Position numbers and translations under genes: made by a program. A stretch of DNA of 64,000 nt from the NCBI RefSeq assembly GCF_026222555.1, contig NZ_CP098511.1, positions 4,321,501 through 4,385,500 on the forward strand, in the 5' to 3' direction. The notes beneath the pieces were generated by a model. It worked only from the letters and a program-made list of their open reading frames with translations, was not told where the DNA came from and made no database searches. The DNA is from Aquimarina sp. ERC-38. GTDB lineage: Bacteria; Bacteroidota; Bacteroidia; Flavobacteriales; Flavobacteriaceae. Below, piece by piece: positions 9,101 to 18,115 of this stretch. How positions within the stretch are numbered: position 1 is the stretch's first letter; every line of letters starts with the position of its first letter.

Positions 9101-9976
9101 ATGAAAAAGTATTTGGAAGGTTTTATAGAAGCAATTACAGGAACGCTTAACTGGACCTGGCAATCCATATGTTTTGAAGTCCCCTGGTATACAAACTATT
9201 TTTATGGATTGATCGCTATTTCTTTGTTCGTTTGGGGTTTAGAAATTATATTCCCCTGGCGGAAAGAACAGGCGGTATTGAGAAAAGACTTCTGGTTAGA
9301 TGCGTTTTATATGTTCTTTAATTTTTTTGCTTTTTCCATAGCCATCAGTGGGTTCTATAAAATATTACAACTAGTTTTTACAGATATAGGTATTCAGGAA
9401 AACTCACTGGCCCTTTTTGATCCATCGGATTGGCCTCTCTGGACGCAACTCCTGGTGTTTTTTATTGTTTTGGATTTTGTACAATGGTTTACACATACTT
9501 TATTGCATAAATACGCTGTTTTATGGAGATATCATAAAGTGCACCATAGTGTAAAAGAAATGGGCTTTGCCGCACACCTTCGCTATCACTGGATGGAAAA
9601 TATTTTATATAAACCTTTAAAGACTTTTGCCGTTATGATCTTGTTTGGCTTTGAACCCCAACAAGCCTACGTTGCACATTTTCTTGCAATTACCATTGGT
9701 CATATAAATCATGCTAATATTAAAATTACCTGGGGACCTTTAAAGTATATTTTAAACAACCCGGTAATGCATTTATACCACCATGCCTACGAGCTTCCTG
9801 AAGGTACCTACGGAGTAAATTTTGGGATTAGCTTAAGTCTGTGGGATTACCTTTTTAAAACAAATTACATTCCTGAGGATAGTGGCACCATACCTTTGGG
9901 CTTTCCTGGAGACGAGGCTTTTCCTTCTTCTTTTATTGGTCAAAACACATACGGTTTTAAAAAAGGGCAACACTAA
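9101..9976 (+). CDS. Sterol desaturase / fatty acid hydroxylase family membrane protein
   Basis: A 291-residue integral membrane di-iron enzyme of the fatty acid hydroxylase superfamily. The histidine clusters are visible: HTLLHKY, HKVHHS, an intervening HFLAITIGHINHA and HLYHHAYE. About four hydrophobic segments surround them. Such enzymes hydroxylate or desaturate lipids or carotenoids; the substrate cannot be told from sequence. Starts 116 bases after glsA, so it may or may not share the transcript. Confidence 0.85.
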   Translation: MKKYLEGFIEAITGTLNWTWQSICFEVPWYTNYFYGLIAISLFVWGLEIIFPWRKEQAVLRKDFWLDAFYMFFNFFAFSIAISGFYKILQLVFTDIGIQENSLALFDPSDWPLWTQLLVFFIVLDFVQWFTHTLLHKYAVLWRYHKVHHSVKEMGFAAHLRYHWMENILYKPLKTFAVMILFGFEPQQAYVAHFLAITIGHINHANIKITWGPLKYILNNPVMHLYHHAYELPEGTYGVNFGISLSLWDYLFKTNYIPEDSGTIPLGFPGDEAFPSSFIGQNTYGFKKGQH

Positions 9977-10026
9977 TTTACAGCTGGATTAGGCTTAAAA
10001 GATAATAGAGCTCTTCATCTATTAAA

Positions 10027-10524
10027 TCAGAACTTTTTTATTCCTTTGTGAAGCCATTGTGACCAATTTTTATCATAGGTATGCACTTCTTGGGTACTAC
10101 CAGTATCATTGTAGACAGGTTGATCCTGATGTACCCATTCAAAAATACCACCATATAAATTAGAGACATTGGTAAATCCGGCATTCACTAATTTTTCGGC
10201 AATTTTCTCACTTCTATACCCTACGGTACAGTATACAATTATTTTTTGGTCTTTGGGAATATCCCTTACTTTTTTTAAAGCAAATGAATTATAACCTACC
10301 CAGGTAGCACCTTTAATACGACTTACTTTATATTCCTTTTTTTCCCGGGTATCCAGGTATATACAATCCTGTTCCATAGCAATATCTCCCGGTAGAACTT
10401 CCTGAACCTGATGGGTAAGTAACGAATCTAACATTTGTTCAAACCGGGGGTTCGTCAGCTTTGCCTGTCCGAAGGAGGTAAATGCTATTTGAATAACTAA
10501 AAGTAATAATCCAACTTTTCTCAT
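10027..10524 (-). CDS. Exported rhodanese-like protein
   Basis: A 165-residue protein with a signal peptide (cleavage near TSFGQA) and one rhodanese domain. Asp58 and Arg60 (LDTRE) and the active-site loop starting at Cys99 (YCTVGYRS) are intact, so a persulfide-carrying sulfurtransferase in the periplasm is plausible. A further family mark is AEKLVNAGFTNVSNLYGGI. It is a single-domain form with no fused partner. Its physiological sulfur acceptor is unknown. Confidence 0.87.
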   Translation of the reverse strand: MRKVGLLLLVIQIAFTSFGQAKLTNPRFEQMLDSLLTHQVQEVLPGDIAMEQDCIYLDTREKKEYKVSRIKGATWVGYNSFALKKVRDIPKDQKIIVYCTVGYRSEKIAEKLVNAGFTNVSNLYGGIFEWVHQDQPVYNDTGSTQEVHTYDKNWSQWLHKGIKKF

Positions 10525-10628
10525 AATCCTAATAATTTATCTTACTAAAGATAAGCCGAATTTAGAAAGGTTATATCTTTTATCTTACTTAATAGATAAC
10601 ACTTCCCAGACTATTCAGGGAAGTACGG

Positions 10629-10680
10629 CGAGCAATAGCGATCTTAAATCTTTACCAAACTTTAATATCTTAAATTCGAT
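10629..10680 (-). repeat. Dispersed intergenic repeat, partial copy 4
   Basis: Read on the minus strand this gives ATTAAAGTTTGGTAAAGATT, AAGATCGCTATTGCT, matching the first part and the GCTAT(C/T)GCT core of copies 1 and 2. The middle hairpin-like part is missing. A six-base inverted repeat CTTCCC/GGGAAG (about 10607-10622) lies beside it. Located between the rhodanese and NTF2-like genes. Confidence 0.5.
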
Positions 10681-10712
10681 CTTATGAAAATACTTCAACT
10701 TGATGCTATTAC

Positions 10713-11078
10713 TTACATAGGTATATGGTAAAAAAAGTGCGCTTCTGTAATTTTATCATTGACCACTTTATACAAACAGATTTCATCAAATTTTTGACGC
10801 CCTCTCTCTTTAAAAGTCACATCCATCATCATTCTTACGGCAAAATAACCATAAGCAACCAGTGGATCAGAAGTATAGTCTTCATGTACTTCTATGATAG
10901 AATTTTGCCATTCTTTAAACGCTTCAAGATGACTTGCTTTACCTTTAATTACTCCATTGGGAACGCCCTCCATCTCTTTACTTACAGCATCCTCAGCATA
11001 CAGTTCTTTATAGGCTTCTTCTATCTTACCATTCTTACAATAATCGACTAACTTCTTTGCAATATCTTTAGTATTCAT
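10713..11078 (-). CDS. NTF2-like (SnoaL-type) protein
   Basis: A 121-residue soluble protein with the compact alpha+beta layout of the NTF2-like superfamily: N-terminal helices (DIAKKLVDYCKNGKIEEAY), an A-x-x-x-E region (AEDAVSKE), and strand-rich C-terminus ending in ITEAHFFYHIPM. These small proteins bind or isomerise ligands or act as orphan folds; no specific catalytic residue set can be read. No signal peptide. Stands alone on the minus strand. Confidence 0.75.
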   Translation of the reverse strand: MNTKDIAKKLVDYCKNGKIEEAYKELYAEDAVSKEMEGVPNGVIKGKASHLEAFKEWQNSIIEVHEDYTSDPLVAYGYFAVRMMMDVTFKERGRQKFDEICLYKVVNDKITEAHFFYHIPM

Positions 11079-11550
11079 TCGTATAATTGTTACAATTCAA
11101 ATGAAAACTATTAAAATATTTTGAAAGATAACATAGTATTCTTGTTAAAAAGCGATAAGAATATAAGTCTATGGGTTACTAAAAAAGACGTTTTTTGCGT
11201 AGAAATGGCACCCGTAAAGAGCTATTAAATTTCTAACTCTACCAAAAACATAGTATTTATTGAATCTATAAAATTAAAATTTTTCGGTACCATTTGGTGA
11301 AACAAAATTTTACTAAAAATGAATTGATTTTTATAGGTTATTATACAGTATTATCAACTATTTACTATTAAATTCAAGATATCATTATTCATTCTCTTAA
11401 TTTTATGATTTACATTAAGGTTTCTACGGATCAGGTTTAATCAATTTTAAAAAAGCATTGTATCTTTATATTTGATAGAGCACATTTTGTGAGTATTTGA
11501 TATTTTTAATATATTACTTTCTAGATTACTAACACACCAATACTTTTATT
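11079..11550. other. 472-base intergenic region between divergent genes
   Basis: Separates the NTF2-like gene (minus) from the beta-helix protein gene (plus), so it must contain both promoters. A TATATTTG box at 11467-11474 fits the Bacteroidota -7 consensus TAnnTTTG for the plus-strand gene, although a clear -33 TTTG is not seen. No small gene, RNA gene or strong hairpin was recognised elsewhere in it. Confidence 0.5.
11467..11474 (+). promoter_or_regulatory. Candidate -7 box (TATATTTG)
   Basis: Exact match to TAnnTTTG, 76 bases before the ATG of the beta-helix-like gene. The -33 element is not convincing, so this is tentative. Confidence 0.35.
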
Positions 11551-12840
11551 ATGAAAAAGGGCAATTCCATCTTCTGTTTATTATTATTAATTGTCTTTTT
11601 ATGTCATAATTTGCAAGCACAGCGTAAATCTCGAAAAGTAGATGACTGGAAAAAAGAGTGGACTTCCTTTACCCCTAATACTATTGAATATCCTGAAGTA
11701 GATACCATTATTAGTGGCAATATTGATAAAGACCTCCATTTATGTAGATATAAAACCTATGCACTTTCCGGAGACGTGTATGTCACGAATAATGCAAAAT
11801 TAAGTATTGGCGCAGGAACTATTATTCGTTGTGACTCTCAAAATCCAACCAATCTTATTGTTACCAAAGGAGCAAAATTAGTAGCTATTGGGAGCAAACG
11901 TATTCCTATAGTTTTCACCTCAAATAAGCGAACGGGAAATAAAAAAGCAGGTGATTGGGGTGGCATTTATGTAATGGGTTCCGGAACTATATCGGATACT
12001 TCAGGACTTCCATCTGACTCATTACCTTCTTCTTTAAAATTAGGGGAGTATGGAGGTACGGACATAGATGAAGAAACGGTTATTATGAGATATGTACGGG
12101 TAGAATATGGTGGTAAGGTTACTAAAACTAACGCTGAGGGGGCAGCTTTAAATTTTTACGCCCTGGGAAATACTTCGTCCTTAGATAACGTGATGGTTAG
12201 TTACTCTCAAAACGATAGTTTTTCATTTACCGGAGGAGATGGTTATTTTAGTAAATTTATCTCTTATAAAACCGGAGATGATGATTTTTATATTCAGAGA
12301 GGTTTTAAAGGAGGAATCAAAAAGAGTTTAGTCTTACGAGACCTTACTACTCTAAATACGGATCATTCTTTTGCAATTGAAGCTAAAGGATTCTCTGTAG
12401 TTGAAGAAACTACAAATACGGAAGACATTGCCTTTGCTTCCTTTAGGAATTTTATTTTTGCAAATGAGATAGATGACCCAAATCAAGATACTATTAAAGC
12501 ATTGGTATCCCTTCAAAATTTGGCAAAAGTCCATATCTACGATTCTACCATTTCCGGATTTTCTAATGTAGTTGCATTTGACAACAGTTATACGGATGAT
12601 AACCAGGTAAGAAAATCATTTACCGTTAATAACTCCATTATTAATATTAACAAAGACGTCCTTATCCTTCCTTCACATATTGACAAGACTTTTGTAAAGA
12701 GTACCGTGAAATATAATCAATATACAGAAAACCCAATAAATTTTAAGCAACTTTTCACCAATACAACACCTGAAAATTTAGAAGATTTAGACGTGGACGA
12801 AACCTTTGTGAAATCCGCCCGATTATCCGGGATGGATTAG
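11551..12840 (+). CDS. Exported right-handed beta-helix-like protein
   Basis: A 429-residue protein with signal peptide (cleavage near NLQAQR). The central part shows the pattern of Bacteroidota surface beta-helix proteins: LSGDVYVTNNAKLSIGAG, then LIVTKGAKLVAIGSK, RIPIVFTSNKR and GDWGGIYVMG, followed by repeated short strands (MRYVRVEYGG, NFYALGNTSSLDNVMVSY). No catalytic residues or T9SS sorting domain are recognised. Probably an extracytoplasmic structural or glycan-contact protein; function unknown. It stands alone. Confidence 0.7.
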   Translation: MKKGNSIFCLLLLIVFLCHNLQAQRKSRKVDDWKKEWTSFTPNTIEYPEVDTIISGNIDKDLHLCRYKTYALSGDVYVTNNAKLSIGAGTIIRCDSQNPTNLIVTKGAKLVAIGSKRIPIVFTSNKRTGNKKAGDWGGIYVMGSGTISDTSGLPSDSLPSSLKLGEYGGTDIDEETVIMRYVRVEYGGKVTKTNAEGAALNFYALGNTSSLDNVMVSYSQNDSFSFTGGDGYFSKFISYKTGDDDFYIQRGFKGGIKKSLVLRDLTTLNTDHSFAIEAKGFSVVEETTNTEDIAFASFRNFIFANEIDDPNQDTIKALVSLQNLAKVHIYDSTISGFSNVVAFDNSYTDDNQVRKSFTVNNSIININKDVLILPSHIDKTFVKSTVKYNQYTENPINFKQLFTNTTPENLEDLDVDETFVKSARLSGMD

Positions 12841-12999
12841 AAAATCCGAGTATATTTTAAATAATCAATTAACAACTCTATATCTAATTTACATTTTGTA
12901 TAAACCTTCTAATTTCAGCTATCCGGAAGAGCTTTAAAACATACCATTAGATGGTAATTATTTACTACTTACCCTCTGTCAAATAAAATCTAGATCTTC

Positions 13000-13407
13000 T
13001 CAAATATATTGATATAATACCTGTGGAGTTATAGCACTATGTGACGAATGATGAACCGTTTCTCCATTACGAATCACGATAAATTGCGGAGATTCATGAA
13101 ATACCTGAAATTCTGCAGCTATATCCTGAGAAATATCTTTGTGGTTTAATAAATCCAGGTAATACAGATCTACTTGTTCGCCTTCCAGGTCAAAACTACT
13201 TTCAAAATTACGCAATGCCATCTTACTGATACCACAACGGGTGGAATGCTTAAAAATAGCTTGGGTACGGTTTTTAGAATCCTCTCTAATTGTTTTTAAC
13301 TGATCTGAGCTCTTTAATTCTTTCCAGGGAATTAACTTCTGATTTTCATTTTCTTTTTTATTCGAACTGGAATCTCCGAAGAGGCTTTTAAATATACCCA
13401 TAACCAT
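13000..13407 (-). CDS. ytxJ: Bacillithiol-system redox protein YtxJ
   Basis: A 135-residue thioredoxin-fold protein of the YtxJ/DUF2847 type. The single active-site cysteine (Cys58) lies in KHSTRCGISKMAL, the monothiol signature of this family; QVDLYYLDLLNHKDIS and HESPQFIVIRNGE (cis-Pro) complete the fold. It is thought to reduce bacillithiol-mixed disulfides (bacilliredoxin-like). ATG at 13407 and at 13401 (MGIFKSLFG) are both possible starts; the second looks more typical. Divergent from clpB. Confidence 0.85.
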   Translation of the reverse strand: MVMGIFKSLFGDSSSNKKENENQKLIPWKELKSSDQLKTIREDSKNRTQAIFKHSTRCGISKMALRNFESSFDLEGEQVDLYYLDLLNHKDISQDIAAEFQVFHESPQFIVIRNGETVHHSSHSAITPQVLYQYI

Positions 13408-13536
13408 TAATTTTTTTATGTTTTAAACAAATATACCTTTATAAACTAAATTAATTTAACCCTTATCTAATTGTTTATAACAGTATTGTCCAACAACAGT
13501 CATTTAGTCAGTTAAATCTTACAATTATCAGACAAT

Positions 13537-13565
13537 TTGACTGTAGTTCAATCCGGGTATATAAT
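13537..13565 (+). promoter_or_regulatory. Sigma70-like promoter of clpB
   Basis: TTGACT (13537-13542), 17 bases, then TATAAT (13560-13565). This is close to the generic bacterial housekeeping consensus and overlaps a TAATTTG sequence resembling the Bacteroidota -7 box. Transcription would start near 13572, which rules out the upstream TTG at 13566 as the clpB start and favours ATG 13602. Confidence 0.5.
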
Positions 13566-13601
13566 TTGAAGAACCTCAAAGAAACCAAAATAGTAAAGCA
13601 C

Positions 13602-16202
13602 ATGAATTTTAATAATTTTACCATAAAGTCCCAGGAAGCTATTCAACAAGCGCAACAATTAGCGCAAAGTTTGGGACATCAGCAAATTGAAAACGAACAT
13701 ATATTTAAAGCCATATTTAATGTAGATGAGAACGTACTTCCTTTTTTATTAAAAAAATTAAATGTAAACGTAACTCTTTTACAACAGGTCTTGGATAGCA
13801 CACTTTCCAGTTTTCCTAAAGTATCAGGTGGAGAAATCCAATTGTCCAGAGAAGCCGGAAAAACGCTAAATGAAGCAAGTATCATCGCAAAAAAAATGAA
13901 CGATGAATATGTTTCCATAGAACATTTAAGCCTTGCCATTTTTAAATCAAAAAGTAAAATTGCTCAGATTTTAAAGGACCAGGGGGTTACTGAAAAATAC
14001 TTAACGGAAGCTATTCAGGAAATCAGGAATGGCGAACGGGTTACTTCACAGAGCGCTGAAGAAACCTATCAGTCTTTAAGCAAGTACGCTAAAAATTTAA
14101 ATGAACTAGCCGAAAGTGGAAAGTTAGATCCGGTAATCGGTCGGGATGAAGAAATTCGAAGAATCTTACAAATATTATCCCGTAGGACTAAAAATAATCC
14201 CATGTTGGTAGGTGAACCGGGAGTAGGTAAAACTGCAATTGCCGAAGGATTAGCCCATCGTATTGTAGATGGAGATGTTCCGGATAACCTTAGAAATAAG
14301 AAGATTTTTTCTTTAGATATGGGGGCTTTAATTGCCGGGGCCAAGTTTAAAGGTGAATTTGAAGAACGCCTAAAAGCAGTAGTTAAAGAAGTTACCTCTA
14401 GTGAAGGAGATATTGTTCTTTTTATTGATGAAATACATACGCTAGTTGGTGCCGGAGGTGGACAGGGTGCCATGGATGCAGCAAATATCTTAAAACCTGC
14501 TTTAGCCAGGGGTGAATTACGTGCAATCGGAGCAACTACTCTAGATGAATACCAGAAATATTTTGAAAAAGATAAAGCTCTAGAAAGACGTTTCCAAAAA
14601 GTCATTGTAGATGAACCGGATACAGAAAGTGCCATATCGATCTTAAGAGGAATAAAAGAAAAATACGAAACCCATCATAAAGTTCGAATTAAAGATGAAG
14701 CTATTATCGCTGCGGTTGAATTATCACAGCGTTATATCACCAATCGTTTCTTACCGGACAAAGCTATTGATTTGATGGATGAAGCAGCTTCTAAACTACG
14801 GATGGAAATTAATTCAAAGCCGGAAGAGTTAGATGTTTTAGATCGAAAAATCATGCAGTTGGAGATTGAAATAGAGGCTATTAAGCGTGAAAATGATGAG
14901 AGTAAACTAAAATCTTTAAATGCAGACCTTGCTAATTTTAAAGAAGAAAGAAATGAAATTTATAGCAAATGGCAAAGCGAAAAAGAAGTAGTAGATGCGA
15001 TTCAGAACGCTAAAACAGCGATTGAAGAATATAAGATGGAAGCCGAACGTGCGGAACGAAACGGTGATTATGGTAAAGTAGCCGAATTGCGCTACGGAAA
15101 AATTAAGGATACACAAGCAGAACTGGACGAGCTACAACAGCAATTGGATCAACAACAAAGTAAATCTTCCTTAATTAAAGAGGAAGTTACTAATGAAGAT
15201 ATTGCTGAAGTTGTGGCTAAATGGACAGGTATACCGGTAACCAAAATGTTACAAAGCGACCGTGAAAAATTGTTAGTTTTGGAAAAAGAACTACAAAAAA
15301 GAGTGGTTGGTCAGTATGAAGCCATACAAGCGGTAAGTGATGCCGTTCGCCGTAGTCGGGCTGGCTTACAAGATCAGCGGAAACCTATCGGGTCCTTTTT
15401 ATTCTTAGGAACAACCGGGGTAGGTAAAACCGAATTGGCAAAAGCCTTGGCAGACTACCTGTTTAATGATGAAAATGCGATGACTCGAATCGATATGAGT
15501 GAATATCAGGAAAGGCATTCGGTGAGTCGATTGGTAGGTGCACCTCCGGGATATGTAGGTTATGATGAAGGCGGACAATTAACTGAAGCGGTTCGAAGAA
15601 AACCATATTCCGTAGTATTGTTAGATGAAATTGAAAAAGCACATCCGGACACCTTTAATATTTTATTACAGGTACTGGATGAAGGTAGGTTGACAGATAA
15701 TAAAGGAAGAACGGCTGATTTTAGAAATTGTATTATCATCATGACGAGTAATATGGGAAGTCATATTATCCAGGATAAATTTGAGACGGTACCTGACGTG
15801 CATAGTGCTATGGAGGGTGCTAAAGTAGAAGTTCTAGGTTTATTAAAACAAACTGTACGACCTGAATTCCTGAACCGTATTGATGATATTATCTTGTTCG
15901 CTCCGTTGTCCCAGTCGAATATTAAAGAAATTGTTTCTTTACAATTACGGAATGTTTCCAGAATGTTAGCGCAACAGGGAATTACGCTAGATGCAACCGA
16001 GCAAGCTACAGAATGGTTGGCAGAACGTGGTTTTCAGCCGGAATTTGGAGCCCGACCAGTTAAACGAACCATACAAAAGGAAGTACTTAATAAACTTTCA
16101 AAAGAGATCTTAGCGGGTAAGGTAACGATTGACAGTATTATTCTACTTGATGCTTTTAATGACGAATTGGTTTTTAGAAATCAAGCAGAACTGGTTTCTT
16201 AA
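13602..16202 (+). CDS. clpB: ATP-dependent disaggregase ClpB
   Basis: Hsp100 chaperone, 866 residues from the ATG at 13602 (MNFNNFTIKSQEA). An in-frame TTG at 13566 adds 12 residues but overlaps the promoter. Order: N-terminal double-repeat Clp_N domain, AAA+ module 1 (Walker A GEPGVGKTAIAEG, Walker B VLFIDEIHTL), long M-domain coiled coil rich in E/K/Q (roughly 400-530), AAA+ module 2 (Walker A GTTGVGKTELAKAL, Walker B VVLLDEIEKAH), and C-terminal domain (ARPVKRTIQKEVL). It solubilises protein aggregates with DnaK. Monocistronic with terminator at 16226-16254. Confidence 0.97.
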   Translation: MNFNNFTIKSQEAIQQAQQLAQSLGHQQIENEHIFKAIFNVDENVLPFLLKKLNVNVTLLQQVLDSTLSSFPKVSGGEIQLSREAGKTLNEASIIAKKMNDEYVSIEHLSLAIFKSKSKIAQILKDQGVTEKYLTEAIQEIRNGERVTSQSAEETYQSLSKYAKNLNELAESGKLDPVIGRDEEIRRILQILSRRTKNNPMLVGEPGVGKTAIAEGLAHRIVDGDVPDNLRNKKIFSLDMGALIAGAKFKGEFEERLKAVVKEVTSSEGDIVLFIDEIHTLVGAGGGQGAMDAANILKPALARGELRAIGATTLDEYQKYFEKDKALERRFQKVIVDEPDTESAISILRGIKEKYETHHKVRIKDEAIIAAVELSQRYITNRFLPDKAIDLMDEAASKLRMEINSKPEELDVLDRKIMQLEIEIEAIKRENDESKLKSLNADLANFKEERNEIYSKWQSEKEVVDAIQNAKTAIEEYKMEAERAERNGDYGKVAELRYGKIKDTQAELDELQQQLDQQQSKSSLIKEEVTNEDIAEVVAKWTGIPVTKMLQSDREKLLVLEKELQKRVVGQYEAIQAVSDAVRRSRAGLQDQRKPIGSFLFLGTTGVGKTELAKALADYLFNDENAMTRIDMSEYQERHSVSRLVGAPPGYVGYDEGGQLTEAVRRKPYSVVLLDEIEKAHPDTFNILLQVLDEGRLTDNKGRTADFRNCIIIMTSNMGSHIIQDKFETVPDVHSAMEGAKVEVLGLLKQTVRPEFLNRIDDIILFAPLSQSNIKEIVSLQLRNVSRMLAQQGITLDATEQATEWLAERGFQPEFGARPVKRTIQKEVLNKLSKEILAGKVTIDSIILLDAFNDELVFRNQAELVS

Positions 16203-16225
16203 AGACTATACTTCTTTAATATATG

Positions 16226-16254
16226 AATCCCCATTCCTTTATAGTTTGGGGATT
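16226..16254 (+). terminator. Intrinsic terminator of clpB
   Basis: AATCCCCA (16226-16233) pairs with TGGGGATT (16247-16254) around a 13-base loop, followed by a TTTTGTTTT tract, 24 bases after the clpB stop. Confidence 0.85.
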
Positions 16255-16399
16255 TTTGTTTTAAATATTATTAGTGTCAGGTTAGAATAAATAAAAGTTT
16301 ATAAAGAATAGTAATATAAGGTGATACCAAACTTTAAAGTGTTTGTAAGTTGCTTTTTCACTTTTTTAAAAGTAATTCCTTCTTTAACATAAATATTGA

Positions 16400-16500
16400 T
16401 TTTCAATACTATATGATTAGTCTTGATTCTTGTTTCTAGAAGCGATAGCGACCTGCTCATCTGCAGGCGGATCTTGAATCTTTACCGGACACTAATGTTT
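16400..16500 (-). repeat. Dispersed intergenic repeat, copy 2
   Basis: Reverse complement matches copy 1 (2291-2380) over its whole length and copy 3 (62157-62225) in the TCTAGAA.CAA.AATCAAGACTA part. It contains a short inverted repeat (CTGC.GATGAGCAG-type). It lies in the 513-base gap between clpB and the GH5 gene, which also holds the clpB terminator and a separate structured segment. Confidence 0.75.
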
Positions 16501-16508
16501 AAATAGAT

Positions 16509-16625
16509 GGAATTAATTTAAGTTATCATGTTAAGTTCAAGGCGAGCAAATTTTAAAATAGTATTTTTCTACTTAAAATTTAATTCCGTATAAAGCTTGT
16601 TCATTTAAATGAGCGGGCTTTTTTT
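16509..16625 (+). ncRNA. Candidate structured small RNA ending in a terminator
   Basis: GGAATTAATTTAAGT (16509-16523) can pair with ACTTAAAATTTAATTCC (16571-16587) with a two-base bulge, and inside it AAATTTTAA can alternatively pair with TTAAAATTT. Directly after, AAAGCTTGTTCATTT (16592-16606) pairs with AAATGAGCGGGCTTT (16607-16621), with G-U pairs, followed by a T-run. A terminator-like hairpin here is unexplained by any gene, because clpB already has its own terminator. Could be a small RNA or a leader of the GH5 gene. No known RNA family is recognised. Confidence 0.4.
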
Positions 16626-16682
16626 ACATACATAAATATTAGATTTTTTCTACCTAAAATTCATAAAATTTAAAAATTATTG

Positions 16683-16690
16683 TACTTTTG
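16683..16690 (+). promoter_or_regulatory. Candidate -7 box of the GH5 gene (TACTTTTG)
   Basis: Exact TAnnTTTG match 26 bases before the ATG at 16716. It lies inside the longer open frame that begins with TTG at 16680, so it supports the ATG as the true start. Confidence 0.5.
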
Positions 16691-16715
16691 GGAACCTTTT
16701 AACAAACTCGTAATT

Positions 16716-18083
16716 ATGAATACAGGAATTAACTACCTAAAGCAAGTCGTAGCACTTGGCTTTATTTTATTACTTACATCAAATCTAGACATCACCGCAC
16801 AAAACGGAGCGGTAGGTAAATTTGGGCGGCTACAAGTAAACGGAAACAAAGTAACTGCAGAAGACGGTACTGAAATCAGTCTCGCTGGAATGAGTTTATT
16901 CTGGAGCAATGCTGCCTGGACACTGAGTGATTTTTACAACAAAGAAACAGTAGATCATTTGGCTAATAACTGGAATGCTTCCATAGTAAGAGCTGCAGTT
17001 GGTGTTACTGAAACCTGGGATGGTGGTCGTGGCTATATTGGCAATGGGACTGATTTTTATGCAGCAGGAAGAGAATGGAAAGATGCGAAGGAGTTTAATT
17101 TAGTTCGTTTAGAAGCCGTGATTGATGCTGCTATTGCAAATGATATATATGTCATCGTAGACTGGCATACGCATGAAGCTGAAAAATATGTAAACGAAGC
17201 CGTAGAATTCTTTGGCTATATTTCTAAAAAGTACGGATCTAATGATCATATTATATACGAAATCTATAACGAACCTTATGGAGCCAGACAAGGTAATCCT
17301 AAAACCTCATGGTCAACTATTAAAAATTATTCACGACCTGTAATTGCAGAAATCCGTAAGAATGATAAGGATAATTTAATTGTGGTAGGTACTTCTACCT
17401 GGTCGCAGGATGTTGATGAACCTGCTGCAGATCAAAACTGGATAAACGATCCTAACATAGCATATGCCTTACACTTTTATGCCAATACTGCTGATCACCA
17501 ACAACCTTTAAGAAATAAAGCGAAATTAGCTATGGATGCTGGTATTGCTCTCTTTGTTACAGAATTTGGATCTGTAAGTGCTGATGGGAACGGAGGTTTT
17601 AATCGAAACCAAACTAACCAATGGATTAATTTCTTAAAAAATAATAAAGTAAGTTTTGTAAACTGGTCTTTAAGTGACCTAAATGAAACATCCGCAGTAA
17701 TAACTGCCAAAGCGGACCCTAGTAATCCCAGTAATTCTGATTTAAACGGAGTACAACGATTTTTAAACAACGATCTGACCGCTCCTGGTAATTTCATGAA
17801 AAGTATTGTACAACAGCAAAATACCTTATCTGCACCAGAGGTTATTTTAAATGGCGAACAAATTAAAATCTACCCGTTACCTGCTGAAGATAGGATTACT
17901 ATTGAAGCAGAAGATATAATCAACACGATTTCAATCCTGGATTTAACCGGAAAATTATTGGTTACTCAACAAGTAAGTAAATTAAATCCTGAAGTTTCTA
18001 CGGAAGCCTTGACTACCGGTAACTATATCTTAAAAATAGAAGCAAACGGAAAAACAGCAAGTGCTTTGATTACTAAAAAGTAA
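16716..18083 (+). CDS. GH5-family glycosidase (cellulase-like) with T9SS sorting domain
   Basis: Secreted endo-glycosidase, 455 residues from the ATG at 16716. Signal peptide ends near DITAQN. A GH5 TIM barrel spans about 35-365, with acid/base Glu186 in YEIYNEP, nucleophile Glu283 in FVTEFGS, and the supporting VIVDWHTH motif (about 147-153). The C-terminal 75 residues form a type A T9SS sorting domain (IKIYPLPAEDRITIE, ISILDLTGKLL, GNYILKIEANGK). This predicts surface delivery by the gliding-associated T9SS. It resembles GH5 endoglucanases; the exact beta-glucan or mannan substrate cannot be told. No other polysaccharide-utilisation genes are adjacent. Confidence 0.93.
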   Translation: MNTGINYLKQVVALGFILLLTSNLDITAQNGAVGKFGRLQVNGNKVTAEDGTEISLAGMSLFWSNAAWTLSDFYNKETVDHLANNWNASIVRAAVGVTETWDGGRGYIGNGTDFYAAGREWKDAKEFNLVRLEAVIDAAIANDIYVIVDWHTHEAEKYVNEAVEFFGYISKKYGSNDHIIYEIYNEPYGARQGNPKTSWSTIKNYSRPVIAEIRKNDKDNLIVVGTSTWSQDVDEPAADQNWINDPNIAYALHFYANTADHQQPLRNKAKLAMDAGIALFVTEFGSVSADGNGGFNRNQTNQWINFLKNNKVSFVNWSLSDLNETSAVITAKADPSNPSNSDLNGVQRFLNNDLTAPGNFMKSIVQQQNTLSAPEVILNGEQIKIYPLPAEDRITIEAEDIINTISILDLTGKLLVTQQVSKLNPEVSTEALTTGNYILKIEANGKTASALITKK

Positions 18084-18115
18084 ATTAAACTTTTAAGAAG
18101 TTGTAATTTTACAGA

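Noticed and set aside
13566..13601. TTG start extending clpB by 12 residues
   Set aside because: It would overlap the predicted transcription start; the ATG at 13602 gives the normal ClpB N-terminus.
14069..14635. 188-codon minus-strand open frame
   Set aside because: Antisense shadow of clpB AAA+ module 1; Ser-rich translation with no motif.
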